This document shows, piece after piece, positions 27,012 to 35,343 of a stretch of 64,000 bases of DNA. Under the pieces are notes generated by a model that was given only the letters and a program-made list of their open reading frames with translations, was not told the origin of the DNA and did no database searches. The translations under genes and the position numbers were made by a program. The stretch is taken from positions 2,480,001 through 2,544,000 of the forward strand of contig NZ_CP114015.1 in the NCBI RefSeq assembly GCF_026898095.1, read 5' to 3'. Every line of letters begins with the position of its first letter. Within the stretch, counting starts at the first letter, position 1. The DNA is from Arthrobacter sp. ATA002 (GTDB lineage Bacteria > Actinomycetota > Actinomycetes > Actinomycetales > Micrococcaceae).

Positions 27012-27323
27012 CTAGCAGGCACCTATGGCCCATACATTTTTCAATGCGCCGATGGATGGATCAGCATAGAGGCGCGTCTCCCGGGGCGCTACGCACATTT
27101 CCCGTGAGGCGTATGTATGTTCAATGTGAATTTTCACCGGAGTATTGGAATCCGTGCAGTGAAAATAAGTGCCGGCTTCGGCGCACGGACTGCTGTACCA
27201 CTTTTCATCTGCCTGCCACCCGCACGGAGTTGCAGCATGGGCCACTGCGGGGACTGCGATGAATCCCGCCATAAGAAGTCCAGTTGTCGCAAATTGGACA
27301 ATTTTCCGATGACCGCCGGACAT
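27012..27323 (-). CDS. Secreted small Cys-rich protein, DUF6355-like
   Basis: A 103-aa exported protein. A signal peptide (HRKIVQFATTGLLMAGFIAV, cleavage near AHAA) is followed by about 70 residues with CGWQ, SPCAEAGTYFHC, then VKIHIEH, MCVAP and a final GAC. This spacing of cysteines and the YxHC...V-I...CV-P...GAC order matches the small DUF6355 group as I remember it. Function unknown. ATG 27323 has GGGGG ahead of it. GC content is lower than that of the flanks. A paralogue-like gene lies directly upstream. Confidence 0.72.
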   Translation of the reverse strand: MSGGHRKIVQFATTGLLMAGFIAVPAVAHAATPCGWQADEKWYSSPCAEAGTYFHCTDSNTPVKIHIEHTYASREMCVAPRETRLYADPSIGALKNVWAIGAC

Positions 27324-27351
27324 TAGCAACCCCCAGTGTAGTACGAATACG

Positions 27352-27570
27352 TTATTTTTCGATCCATAGTCGCAAACCCCAGACGGTGTCGCCCGGCTGG
27401 ACACAGAGGGATTCGTCACCGTCGGCAGTATTCACCGTGATGCGCACGTTTCCGTCTCCGCAGTGCCCATAATGGGCCATTTCCCGCTTACCTCCAAACA
27501 AATCCACCGAGCCGACAATGGGTAGGTCATAGGGCCGGAACTCATGGTCCTCCCCTATTGCCTTGCTCAT
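27352..27570 (-). CDS. Small protein related to the DUF6355-like neighbour, no signal peptide
   Basis: A 72-aa protein whose second half, MAHYGHCGDGNVRITVNTAD then SLCVQPGDTVWG, lines up with the YxHCxDxNxxV-I...CVxP pattern of the next gene downstream. Unlike that gene it begins MSKAIGEDHEF with no hydrophobic leader, so it would remain cytoplasmic or be a truncated copy. The two are 28 bases apart on the same strand and likely one transcript. Function unknown. Confidence 0.55.
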   Translation of the reverse strand: MSKAIGEDHEFRPYDLPIVGSVDLFGGKREMAHYGHCGDGNVRITVNTADGDESLCVQPGDTVWGLRLWIEK

Positions 27571-27663
27571 ATTTAATCGTCTTTGAGCATTTATTTGGAA
27601 TAAGCAGATAAAGCTAGCACTTCGATAATTCGCATCAAAGGTTACCGTGATACTGTGTCCCGC

Positions 27664-27858
27664 ATGGATCGTCGAATTAGGTATGCAGCCATCCTGCTAG
27701 CAGCGTTTTTCCTTTTGGATATCCTCGACCGAAATGGGGTGATCCCGCCGGAGGTGGCAATTCCGGCCGCCGTCGCACTCTTTGTCCTGGTGTTCATTGT
27801 TGTCGTCCCTGAGTCCTTCACCCGGGCAGGCAAGGATCACCGGAAGCAGGAACGTTGA
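27664..27858 (+). CDS. Small membrane protein, two helices
   Basis: A 64-aa hypothetical protein starting MDRRIRYAAILLAAFFLLDI, followed by a short loop (DRNGVIPPE) and a second helix, then a basic tail rich in Lys/Arg. A GTG three codons upstream (27655) could be used instead. No family recognised. It is divergent from the DUF6355-like pair. Confidence 0.5.
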   Translation: MDRRIRYAAILLAAFFLLDILDRNGVIPPEVAIPAAVALFVLVFIVVVPESFTRAGKDHRKQER

Positions 27859-28060
27859 CCTCTCAGCCTGTCCGCCAGCTTTAGGCGGCGCCGCAGGCTC
27901 TGTTGGAGAGCAGCCGGCATCTGGTCGGAAGACCGCGTAATCATCCCGGACCATAGGTCGGCTCCACTCCCCGGTTTTCGTCCTTGGCCCAGCTGCTCAG
28001 GAGGCTTACCATTGAACTGAACGGGAAACGTGTGGTTTCCCCTGCGAAAGGAGGTGGTCC

Positions 28061-28318
28061 GTGTCTGTATTTGACGGGCTCAAGGGCAAGGCCGGAGAGC
28101 TGAAGGGCAAGGCTACCGAGCTTGTTGGCGGAAACGCCGACAAGATCAAGGGCGGCATCGATCACGCAGGAAAGTTCGTCGATCAGAGGACCGGCGGCAA
28201 GTACTCGGATAAGATCGATGGCTTCCAGAGCAAGGCCTCGGAAGCGGTGGACAAGGTCGACCGCAAGCAGGGCCCGGACTCCGGAACCGAATCCGGACCG
28301 ACTCCTCCGGCCGTATAA
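28061..28318 (+). CDS. MT0933-like antitoxin / CsbD-like small helical protein
   Basis: An 85-aa highly charged protein made of repeats (GLKGKAGELKGKATELVGG, NADKIKGGIDHAGKFVD) ending in a disordered tail. It resembles the Rv0909/MT0933-type antitoxin family, which also looks like CsbD stress proteins. No toxin gene is next to it, so the name should not be taken as function; it is often abundant under stress. GTG 28061 follows a strong AAAGGAGGT ribosome site, implying high expression. Confidence 0.8.
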   Translation: MSVFDGLKGKAGELKGKATELVGGNADKIKGGIDHAGKFVDQRTGGKYSDKIDGFQSKASEAVDKVDRKQGPDSGTESGPTPPAV

Positions 28319-28336
28319 GCTTCAGAGCACGACAGG

Positions 28337-28392
28337 GGTCCCGGCACCCGCCGAAAGGCAGGTGCCGGGACCTTCGTCCTTTAAGCCCCCAA
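28337..28392 (+). terminator. Terminator after the MT0933-like gene
   Basis: GGTCCCGGCACC pairs with GGTGCCGGGACC across a 22-base loop that can itself fold (GCCG/AAAGG), followed by TTCGTCCTTT. It starts 18 bases after the stop codon. Confidence 0.75.
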
Positions 28393-28477
28393 GCACGTAT
28401 CCGGGGCCTACTGTTCGGTCTCCTCAAAGATCCGGAGGCCAATTACGCGCGGCCAGTTCCGTCTCAACCGCTAACCG

Positions 28478-28648
28478 TCAGCTGGGATAAGTAGTGGCCT
28501 TCAGATCCGTGTCTTCAGGCCCTCTTAAGGAACCGATGTAGTCGCCGCTGATGAACGACACGGTGCCATCAACGGTGCCGTCGCACAGTTCCACGCCTTC
28601 AGGCGTTACGGAAGAGTGGTTCAGGCAGAAGGCGCTGTTATACGGCAT
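28478..28648 (-). CDS. Short hypothetical protein or gene fragment
   Basis: A 56-codon frame with genome-like codon use, starting MPYNSAFCLNHSSVTPEGVE and continuing LCDGTVDGTVSFISGDYIG. GAGCGGGGG before the ATG could serve as ribosome site. Two cysteines are visible. No family recognised. It could be an intact small protein or the 3' end of a decayed gene, given the repeats just upstream. Confidence 0.4.
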   Translation of the reverse strand: MPYNSAFCLNHSSVTPEGVELCDGTVDGTVSFISGDYIGSLRGPEDTDLKATTYPS

Positions 28649-28693
28649 CCCCCGCTCTGTGAGTTCGGGAGCCTGATGCGCCTGGTGCCGGGA

Positions 28694-28776
28694 GTGCTCC
28701 GGGTCTGCGGGCGGGGTTTTTCGTGCGTTCTCGCTTCGGGGCGGAAGCGGAGGAGGGGTGCTCCGGGTCTGCGGGC
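28694..28776. repeat. Direct repeat pair GTGCTCCGGGTCTGCGGGC
   Basis: The same 19-base word occurs at 28694-28712 and 28758-28776 without mismatch, 64 bases apart, bracketing a small hairpin. Confidence 0.85.
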
Positions 28777-28851
28777 ACCTGGTATGCAGGTATGGGGGCC
28801 TCGGCGCCGTCGACCCGCCAGATCTGCACACTCGATGAACGTGCGGCGTCT

Positions 28852-28945
28852 GTTGTACAGATGACGGGCCTAAAAGGACGTTTTGACCCCGTTATCTGTA
28901 CAAGGAACGAGCTGGGAGGGTGCTAAGGCCCGTTATCTGTACAAC
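28852..28945. repeat. Three-copy TTGTACAGATAACGGG motif cluster
   Basis: GTTGTACAGATGACGGGCC (28852-28870) faces GGCCCGTTATCTGTACAAC (28927-28945) as an inverted repeat with one mismatch over 19 bases. A third copy, CCCCGTTATCTGTACAA, lies between them around 28888-28904 in the same orientation as the right copy. Each copy contains the palindrome TTGTACAA-like core half. It could be an operator array or the ends of a tiny mobile repeat. Confidence 0.75.
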
Positions 28946-29217
28946 GGAGAGGTGTTTCGTTACTATTCCCCGGAATTACGCCACCATCAGAATCGCTTCC
29001 GTCGGCCAGCAGCACATCTTCGTGCCGGTGCCCAAAATAATCCGCACCGGAACGGCCAATTAGGCCGCTGCCGCCCAGGACAACCGCTCTGCGCAACAAG
29101 ACCCCCATGTATGCCGCCGCTGCTCGAAACCCGCTGCCACTCTTGTACCGCCCGGTCTGAGTCCGATGTTTTCATTGCTCAGCGGAACCGCTCTGGCCCG
29201 CCGAAGCTAACCCGGGA

Positions 29218-30264
29218 CTAGGCTGATTCTCCGGTCTGGCCTTCGCGGGCCAGCGCGGTAAGCCGCGAAACGGCACGGAAGTATTTCTTCATGTAGCCGC
29301 CGTTCATCATTTCCTCGGTGAACAGCTGGTCGAAAGGAACACCGCTGGCAAGAATCGGCACATCTTTGTCGTACAGCCTGTCGGCGAGTACCACGAAACG
29401 CAGCGCAACAGACTGCTCGGTGATCGTTTCAACGTTGTGCCAGGCGACGGCGTCGACACCGTCAATGAGCTGGCGGTACCGGCTCGGATGAACGGTGGAG
29501 AGATGGCTGATCAGTGCCGAGAAATCATCGTCCGCCACGACTTTTCCGCTGAATTCCGCCGCAACCCGGCCGGCAAGATCCTCCTCGGCAACGGGATCGG
29601 GAGACTGCGGCAGCCCGCGGTGGCGGTAGTCCTCGCCGTCAATGCGCACGACGTCGAACTGGTCGGCCAGAACCTGGATTTCCCGCTGGAAGTCGACGGC
29701 GGCAAACCGCCCCTCCCCCAGCGAACCGGGCAGGGTGTTGGATGTCGCAGCGAGCTTCACACCGGCGTCGGCCAATTCCCGCATGAGGCGGGACATCAGG
29801 ACCGTGTCTCCCGGATCATCCAGCTCAAACTCATCGATGCACACCAGTTTGTAGGCGCTCAGGGCGTCCACCGTTTTCCGGAAGGACAGGGCGCCCACCA
29901 GGTTCGTGTATTCAACAAAGGTGCCGAAAGCCTTGGGGCCCTCGACGGCGTGCCAGAGGCTGGCCAGCAGGTGCGTCTTACCGACGCCGAAGCCGCCGTC
30001 CAGATAAAAGCCGGCCTTGGAGTCGGCCTTTTTGGCGCCAAACAGCTTTCGCAGCCCGGTGGGCTCGGGAACGTCGACTGCGGAGGCGAAGTTCCGCATC
30101 GAGCTCACCGCCTGCGACTGTGAGGGCTGCGAGGGATCCGGGCGGTAGCTGTCAAAGGAAACCGAACCGAACCGGGGAGAGGGAAAGAATCCCTTCAGCA
30201 GTTCATCCGTCGAAACCTGGGGAGTCCGCTCCGCAAGGTGCTCCACTTGTGCCACTGTGCGCAA
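29218..30264 (-). CDS. zapE: Cell division protein ZapE (AFG1-like ATPase)
   Basis: A 348-aa AAA-type ATPase. Walker A GGFGVGKT is at about residues 90-97 and Walker B VCIDEFELDD at 141-150, with the sensor segment LAATSNTLPGSLGEGRFAAV after it. ZapE/AFG1 proteins bind FtsZ in proteobacteria; in actinobacteria the role is less clear. The frame opens with TTG at 30264; GTG 30255 (VAQVEH) is an equally good start. It is divergent from the small membrane-protein gene. Confidence 0.9.
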   Translation of the reverse strand: MRTVAQVEHLAERTPQVSTDELLKGFFPSPRFGSVSFDSYRPDPSQPSQSQAVSSMRNFASAVDVPEPTGLRKLFGAKKADSKAGFYLDGGFGVGKTHLLASLWHAVEGPKAFGTFVEYTNLVGALSFRKTVDALSAYKLVCIDEFELDDPGDTVLMSRLMRELADAGVKLAATSNTLPGSLGEGRFAAVDFQREIQVLADQFDVVRIDGEDYRHRGLPQSPDPVAEEDLAGRVAAEFSGKVVADDDFSALISHLSTVHPSRYRQLIDGVDAVAWHNVETITEQSVALRFVVLADRLYDKDVPILASGVPFDQLFTEEMMNGGYMKKYFRAVSRLTALAREGQTGESA

Positions 30265-30420
30265 TCCGTCCGTTTGTTGCCTGCGTCCGGCCCAATACGC
30301 CGGTCCTGCATGTGATTCGTGGCGGCGTTCTGCCGCCCTCGCAACGATACGCCAAAATGTGCGGGCATTCGGAAATGCGGCACATGGACGGCGGCATCGT
30401 CCGCGATGGACACTTCAACT

Positions 30421-30888
30421 ATGACGACGCGGAGAAAGAAGGCCCGGTCCGGACGGTATTTACCGCAGGAACGGGCACTGATGGGGATCGAGTTTGGTAC
30501 GGCCGCTGCCGCGCTGGCCGGCGGCGTCCTCCTGGCACTGCGGCCTGACGGCGCGTTCCTGCATGCCGGTCCGGCGGTCCTGCGGCGGACCCCGTTCTCC
30601 ACCTGGCGGATTCCCGGACTGCTCCTTGCCGCCGGCTGCGGCGGCGGTTACGCGGTTGCCGGAGTGCTGCACGCGCGGCGCAGCAGGGCAGCCCGTTTCG
30701 TTTCCGTAGCGGCAGGCAGCGCGCTGGTGGGGCTGGAAGCGTGGGAAATCGCCGTCATCGAATACCAGCTCCTGGAACTGGTGTTCGCGGGAGTCGGAGC
30801 CGCCGTCGTGGTCCTGGCGCTGCGCCTGCCGGCAGCGGCTAGCAGCCGCCGGCTGCCGTTGGAAGTTTTCGCCGCCCGGCGTCGTTAG
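30421..30888 (+). CDS. Hypothetical membrane protein, four helices
   Basis: A protein of about 155 aa with a basic cytoplasmic start ([20 protein letters not shown]) and roughly four helices ([73 protein letters not shown]). No family recognised. ATG 30421 keeps the basic leader; ATG 30481 is an alternative that trims 20 residues. It precedes the rhodanese gene by 46 bases and may be co-transcribed. Confidence 0.55.
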   Translation: MTTRRKKARSGRYLPQERALMGIEFGTAAAALAGGVLLALRPDGAFLHAGPAVLRRTPFSTWRIPGLLLAAGCGGGYAVAGVLHARRSRAARFVSVAAGSALVGLEAWEIAVIEYQLLELVFAGVGAAVVVLALRLPAAASSRRLPLEVFAARRR

Positions 30889-30934
30889 GCTTATAGGAAG
30901 CCCGAACGTAAAAGCCGAGGAAGAAGTTTCGCGA

Positions 30935-31843
30935 ATGCCGATCGCTGCTGACAGCAACCCCAAGTTTGCCGCCTATGCCCACCCGGAGCGCCTTGTGTCC
31001 ACGCAGTGGCTGGCGGAGCAGTTGGAAGCTCCGGATGCCGGCAACCTGGTGGTCCTTGAGTCCAACGAAGACATCCTGCTGTACGAAACGGGACACATCC
31101 CCGGGTCCCGCAAGATCGACTGGCACACCGACCTCAACGACGCCGACACCCGCGACTTCGTGGACGGCGAAGCCTTCGCGCAGCTGATGTCCCGCAAGGG
31201 CATCACCCGCGACTCCACCGTGGTCCTGTACGGCGACAAGTCCAACTGGTGGGCCGCGTACGCCCTCTGGGTCTTCACCCTCTTTGGCCACGAGGATGTC
31301 CGCCTGCTCGACGGCGGCCGGGACAAATGGGTTGCCGAGGGCCGTCCCATGACCACGGACAAGGTTTCCGTGGAACCCACCGAGTACCCGGTGGTGGAGC
31401 GCAATGACGAGAAGATCCGAGCCTTCCTGCCCGACGTCGTCGGCCACCTGGGCAAAGGCCCGCTGATCGATGTCCGCTCCCCCGCCGAATACACCGGCGA
31501 ACGCACCCACATGCCCGATTACATGGACGAGGGTGCCATGAAGGGCGGCCACATTCCCACCGCCCAGTCCGTGCCGTGGAGCAAAGCAGCCGCAGAAGAC
31601 GGCACCTTCCGCACCCGTGATGAGCTCGAAGCGCTCTACCAGGACGGCGCGGGCCTCAAGGAGGGCGACGACGTCGTGGCCTACTGCCGCATCGGCGAAC
31701 GTTCCAGCCACACCTGGTTTGTGCTGAAGCACCTCCTCGGCTTCGAATCCGTCCGCAACTACGACGGCTCCTGGACCGAGTGGGGCAACGCCGTACGCGT
31801 GCCGATTGCCCGCGGCGAAGAGCCCGGCAACGCCCCCAGCTGA
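30935..31843 (+). CDS. Thiosulfate/3-mercaptopyruvate sulfurtransferase (rhodanese)
   Basis: A 302-aa two-domain rhodanese that moves sulfane sulfur to cyanide or thiols. The inactive N-terminal domain has [19 protein letters not shown] and the C-terminal domain has [25 protein letters not shown] and the active loop [12 protein letters not shown] with Cys near residue 250. The CRIGERS loop is typical of the actinobacterial SseA/CysA2 group, thought to use thiosulfate. The neighbouring sufE, 34 bases away, suggests a sulfur-transfer operon. Confidence 0.93.
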   Translation: MPIAADSNPKFAAYAHPERLVSTQWLAEQLEAPDAGNLVVLESNEDILLYETGHIPGSRKIDWHTDLNDADTRDFVDGEAFAQLMSRKGITRDSTVVLYGDKSNWWAAYALWVFTLFGHEDVRLLDGGRDKWVAEGRPMTTDKVSVEPTEYPVVERNDEKIRAFLPDVVGHLGKGPLIDVRSPAEYTGERTHMPDYMDEGAMKGGHIPTAQSVPWSKAAAEDGTFRTRDELEALYQDGAGLKEGDDVVAYCRIGERSSHTWFVLKHLLGFESVRNYDGSWTEWGNAVRVPIARGEEPGNAPS

Positions 31844-31877
31844 AGCCGTTTTTCCGATCCACCAGAGAGACACACCC

Positions 31878-32342
31878 ATGAGTGCCACCACCCCCGAAAC
31901 GTCCGTCCCGGAGCAGCTGGCCGAGATTGTCGATGACTTCCAGGCCCTGGAGGAAGCCGAGCGGCTTGAACTGCTGCTGGAATTTTCCCGCGACCTGCCG
32001 GACCTGCCCGCCGAAATCGCCGACCGCCCCGAACTGATGGAGCAGGTGGTCGAGTGCCAGTCGCCGGTCTTCCTGAGCCTGGATGTGGATGACTCCCCCG
32101 AGCAGCTCGTGACCCTGTTCTTCAAGGCACCGAAAGAGGCCCCCACCACCCGCGGCTTCGCCGGTGTGCTCTACGAGGGACTGAACGGCCTGCCCGCGGC
32201 ACAGATCCTGGCCGTGCCGGCAGACGTTCCGGACCGGCTGGGCCTTACCCGCGCCATCACACCGCTGCGGATGCGCGGAATGTCCGCCATGCTGGGACGT
32301 ATCAAGCGCCGCCTGGCCGAACACGAAAAGCTCGCCCAGTAA
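31878..32342 (+). CDS. sufE: SufE-family sulfur acceptor
   Basis: A 154-aa protein that takes persulfide sulfur from a cysteine desulfurase. The acceptor cysteine lies in VVECQSPVFL near residue 62, and the GFAGVLYEGLNGLPAAQIL and LRMRGMSAMLGRIKRR segments complete the fold. ATG 31878 was chosen since upstream codons belong to the rhodanese gene end. Linked to the rhodanese gene, as in many actinobacteria, rather than to a suf operon. Confidence 0.93.
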   Translation: MSATTPETSVPEQLAEIVDDFQALEEAERLELLLEFSRDLPDLPAEIADRPELMEQVVECQSPVFLSLDVDDSPEQLVTLFFKAPKEAPTTRGFAGVLYEGLNGLPAAQILAVPADVPDRLGLTRAITPLRMRGMSAMLGRIKRRLAEHEKLAQ

Positions 32343-32372
32343 GCAGGCGCCGCAGCGAGGAAAGGGCGCAGC

Positions 32373-32882
32373 ATGGCAGCGAACCGGGAGAAGCAGTCAG
32401 GCAAGGGCGCGACGCCGGCCACCCGGCTGCTCGACGACGCCAACGTTCCGTACACGGTGCGTCACTACGAGCACGACGCCGGCGCGCCCTCGTACGGGCT
32501 GGAGGCGGCAGAGAAACTGGAGCTGCCGCCGGAAAGCGTTTATAAGACGCTCATGGTGGATCTGGGCGGACGGCTCGCCGTGGCGATGGTACCGGTGGCG
32601 CTGAACCTGGACCTGAAGAAGTTCGCCGCCCTGATGGGCGCACGCAAGGCCGTGATGGCAGACCGGCGCGAAGCCGAACGGCGCACGGGCTACGTGGTGG
32701 GCGGCATTTCGCCCCTGGGCCAGAAACATCCGTCCCCCGCGGGGATCGACAGCCAGGTGGAGCTGCTGGACGAGGTGTATGTGTCCGGCGGCCGCCGCGG
32801 CCTGCAGATCGGGCTCTCCCCGTTTGACCTGATCCGGCTGACATCGGCGCTGACGGCTCCGATCGCCGCCTCCCCGGGATAG
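32373..32882 (+). CDS. ybaK: Cys-tRNA(Pro) deacylase, YbaK/EbsC type
   Basis: A 169-aa editing enzyme that hydrolyses mischarged Cys-tRNA(Pro). Characteristic features are ATRLLDDANVPYTVRHYEHD, SVYKTLMVD with the essential Lys, GARKAVMADRREAERRTGYV and GGISPLGQK. It lies 30 bases after sufE and probably closes this operon. Confidence 0.93.
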   Translation: MAANREKQSGKGATPATRLLDDANVPYTVRHYEHDAGAPSYGLEAAEKLELPPESVYKTLMVDLGGRLAVAMVPVALNLDLKKFAALMGARKAVMADRREAERRTGYVVGGISPLGQKHPSPAGIDSQVELLDEVYVSGGRRGLQIGLSPFDLIRLTSALTAPIAASPG

Positions 32883-32948
32883 CAGCAGGCCACGCTGCCG
32901 GCAGCACGAAGACTGCCGGACAGAGCGGCCGCGCCGGTGGGTCGGCGC

Positions 32949-34238
32949 CTAGCCCTTCGGCTGGTCCGCGCGGCGCTCGGCCGGATGCCTCGTCCGGCCC
33001 AGAATGGTGTTCAGCCAGCCCAGCACCACGCGTTCCCACCGCTCAGGATCCACGTTGTACTCCTTGGTGTGACCGGCTTTGGAGAACCGCTCGAAGGTCA
33101 CCACTCCGGGGTTCTTCTCCGCCAGCTCGGCCGAGGGTCCGGACGGCACAAACTCATCGTCCTCGCTGTGCAGGATCAGGGTCGGAATCCGGATCTCCTC
33201 GGCGCGGGACACCCAGTCCATGCTCTTGAGGTCCAGTGGAGCGGCAAGTCCGGTCAGGGCGCGGCCCGCCGGATTGGAGATGAGCCACTGTCCGAGCCGG
33301 CCCGACTGGACGGGAATCCGGTTCAGGCGGGCGTGGTGGGTCAGGACGTCCAGCCAGTTGATCACGGGCCCGTCGAGCACCAGGGCCCGAATGTGCCGGC
33401 GCAGCGGCGACCGGTCGGCTGCCTGGAGGCTGACGGCACCGCCCATCGACCAGCCGAAGAGAACAACGTCTTTAGCCCCGTGGTTGAGGGCATACCTGAT
33501 CGCGGCTTCGACGTCGTGCCACTCCGTCAGGCCGAGCCCGTACCGGCCGTCGGACGCGTAGGGGGCTTCGCCGTCGTTCCGGTAGGAAATGAGCAGGCTC
33601 GTCAGCCCGGCTTCGCGGGCCGTGCGTACCGCGCGCAGGCATTCGGTGCGCTGCGCCCCGCGGCCGTGGACCATGATCGCCCAGGTGGCGGCATCCGGCT
33701 CCGCACGGACCAGCCAGGCAGGCGCCAAACCGCCGTCCACGGGAATGTTGACTTCCTCTTCCGCGAGGCCGACGGCGGCAGGTGAGGGGTAGATGGCGCC
33801 GCTCCACCAGCCGCGCAGGGCTTTGGCGAGGTCACCGCTGTAGATCTCTTCGACGTCGCGCTGCACTGTGCCTTCGCGCGGCACATAGGACCGGATCGTG
33901 CCGATCCGGGCGTGGCTGGCGCCGCCGTCAAAGTAGAGGCTGTAGGTGCCGTCCACCGTTGTGTCTTCGTTGGCCGGAAGGATGATTTGCTTGCCGTGCT
34001 CGGAATCGAAGACGGCAAGGATCTCGAGGTTGGCATCGCGGGTTCGGCGGGGAGTGACCACTTGCCGGGCAAAATAGACGCCGAGTCCGGACGTGGCCGC
34101 GAAAAGCGCCGCGGTTGCCGCTGCACCCATTCCCGCCCCGAACGCCGTCCACTTAATCCAGGGAGCGGACAGCCCGGTTGCAGGTTCGGGAACGTCGGAG
34201 ACAGCCGGGAACGGAAGCGCGGGGATGGAGATAGCCAT
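32949..34238 (-). CDS. Membrane-anchored alpha/beta hydrolase
   Basis: A 429-aa protein with an N-terminal membrane helix (near residues 28-50, GAGMGAAATAALFAATSGLG) and a C-terminal hydrolase domain. The nucleophile elbow GWSMGG lies around residue 262, the acid in LILHSEDDEFVPSGPS and the histidine in FSKAGHTKEYN, giving a full Ser-Asp-His triad. The oxyanion region MVHGRGAQRTE is also clear. It resembles the YqkD/BEM46-like lipase/esterase group. ATG 34238 was chosen because upstream codons look non-coding. Substrate unknown. Confidence 0.88.
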   Translation of the reverse strand: MAISIPALPFPAVSDVPEPATGLSAPWIKWTAFGAGMGAAATAALFAATSGLGVYFARQVVTPRRTRDANLEILAVFDSEHGKQIILPANEDTTVDGTYSLYFDGGASHARIGTIRSYVPREGTVQRDVEEIYSGDLAKALRGWWSGAIYPSPAAVGLAEEEVNIPVDGGLAPAWLVRAEPDAATWAIMVHGRGAQRTECLRAVRTAREAGLTSLLISYRNDGEAPYASDGRYGLGLTEWHDVEAAIRYALNHGAKDVVLFGWSMGGAVSLQAADRSPLRRHIRALVLDGPVINWLDVLTHHARLNRIPVQSGRLGQWLISNPAGRALTGLAAPLDLKSMDWVSRAEEIRIPTLILHSEDDEFVPSGPSAELAEKNPGVVTFERFSKAGHTKEYNVDPERWERVVLGWLNTILGRTRHPAERRADQPKG

Positions 34239-34367
34239 ACCTCCATTCTTACTGATGGAATCAACCCGGACCGCGGGGGCGTGCCGCCGGAGGACAAGTG
34301 TCACAGCCGCCACACCGGAAGGGGCCGACGCCGGAAACGCAGGCTGGCTTGGGACTAAGCTGGCCGC

Positions 34368-34858
34368 ATGACTGCAACTATCGTGGTGCTGACCGAAGAG
34401 TCGCTCAATGACGTAGACATTTCCAACCTCCGGTATCTGGTGCAGGACAATCCCGCCCGCTTCACTGTGCTGGTGCCTTCGGATACCGGCCGCAACCTGC
34501 TGGTGGACGTGCTGGACAACCTGAGCCTGCTGGAATTCGCTGCAGCCTTCCGTGACTTGACGGGCGGCAAACCCACCAAGGACGAGGAAACGAAGGCCGC
34601 CGAGGTCGAGCTCGCTGAATCCCTGCAGCTGCTGCAGGCCTCCGGCTTGGAAGCCACCGGTTCGGTGACCGGCGAGGACCCGGTCCAGGCAGTGGTTGCC
34701 GCAGCAAAAGCTGCGGAAGCACAGCAGGTGGTGGTGATTACCACCCTCACGCCGTGGAGGACACCTTCCGCACCGACTGGGCAAACGAAGCCCAGGACCG
34801 GCTCGGAGTGCCCGTGCTGCACCTCTACTCCGGCTCGGGATTTATTGGCGACTCTTAA
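34368..34858 (+). CDS. Hypothetical protein with HUP/Usp-like fold features (frame broken once)
   Basis: About 163 aa after correction. It starts ATIVVLTEESLNDVDISNLR and contains LLDVLDNLSLLEF-type helices and QAVVAAAKAAEAQQVVVIT, reminiscent of the alternating strands and helices of a universal-stress or HUP-type domain, but the ATP motif is not seen. The frame breaks near 34738 (ACCACCCTC); the other frame gives HPHAVEDTFRTDWANEAQDR and ends FIGDS. It precedes msrB by 14 bases, so co-expression is likely. Function not known. Confidence 0.65.
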
Positions 34859-34872
34859 GCGTTGACGCGAAT

Positions 34873-35337
34873 ATGACTGAAGACACCACCGGAACTGTGC
34901 CCGTACAAAAGACAGACGATCAGTGGCGCGAGGAACTGACTCCCCAGGAGTACCAGGTCCTGCGCAAAGCCGGAACCGAACGCCCCTACACCGGCGAATA
35001 CTGGGATACCAAGACCGCCGGCGTGTACCAGTGCCGCGCCTGCGGAAGCGACCTGTTCACCTCCGGCGAGAAGTTCGATTCGCACTGCGGCTGGCCCTCC
35101 TTCTTCGCCCCGCTGGCCGAAGGCAGGGTCCGTTACCTGCACGACCGGAGCATGGGCATGGACCGCATCGAGGTCCGCTGCGCCAACTGCGACTCACACA
35201 TGGGGCACCTGTTCGAGGGCGAGGGGTTTGACACCCCCACCGACCAGCGTTTCTGCATTAACTCCATCTCCGTGAAGCTGGTTCCCGCTGATGCCGGCGC
35301 GGCCGGCAGCGGCACACAGTCCGCCGGCGGCAAGTAG
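34873..35337 (+). CDS. msrB: Peptide-methionine (R)-S-oxide reductase
   Basis: A 154-aa repair enzyme for oxidised methionine. It has the zinc cysteines CRAC (54, 57) and CANC (103, 106), HCGWPSFFAPL, and the catalytic RFCINS with Cys128. The substrate-binding GHLFEGEGF is present. A short Gly/Ala-rich tail follows. It sits between the HUP-like gene and a flavin reductase gene, seven bases apart. Confidence 0.96.
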   Translation: MTEDTTGTVPVQKTDDQWREELTPQEYQVLRKAGTERPYTGEYWDTKTAGVYQCRACGSDLFTSGEKFDSHCGWPSFFAPLAEGRVRYLHDRSMGMDRIEVRCANCDSHMGHLFEGEGFDTPTDQRFCINSISVKLVPADAGAAGSGTQSAGGK

Positions 35338-35343
35338 GAGTTC

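Larger units (their letters stand above)
28649..29217. other. Gene-poor stretch with repeats
   Basis: About 570 bases without a gene I can support. It contains two direct copies of a 19-base word (28694-28712 and 28758-28776), a CGCTTC/GAAGCG hairpin between them, and a cluster of three copies of a TTGTACAGAT-type word at 28852-28945. A short minus-strand frame (28923-29108) includes VVLGGSGLIGRSGADYF, reminiscent of a Rossmann start, but nothing else supports a gene. Confidence 0.6.

Noticed and set aside
28061..28318. Toxin-antitoxin module
   Set aside because: No toxin-like gene flanks the antitoxin-like gene on either side.
28923..29108. Remnant of a nucleoside-diphosphate-sugar epimerase (VVLGGSGLIGR)
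   Set aside because: Only about 12 residues look right; the rest lacks any epimerase feature and the frame is short and overlaps the repeat cluster.
30839..32149. A 436-codon minus-strand frame over the rhodanese and sufE genes
   Set aside because: Both plus-strand genes have intact active-site motifs; the minus-strand product matches nothing.
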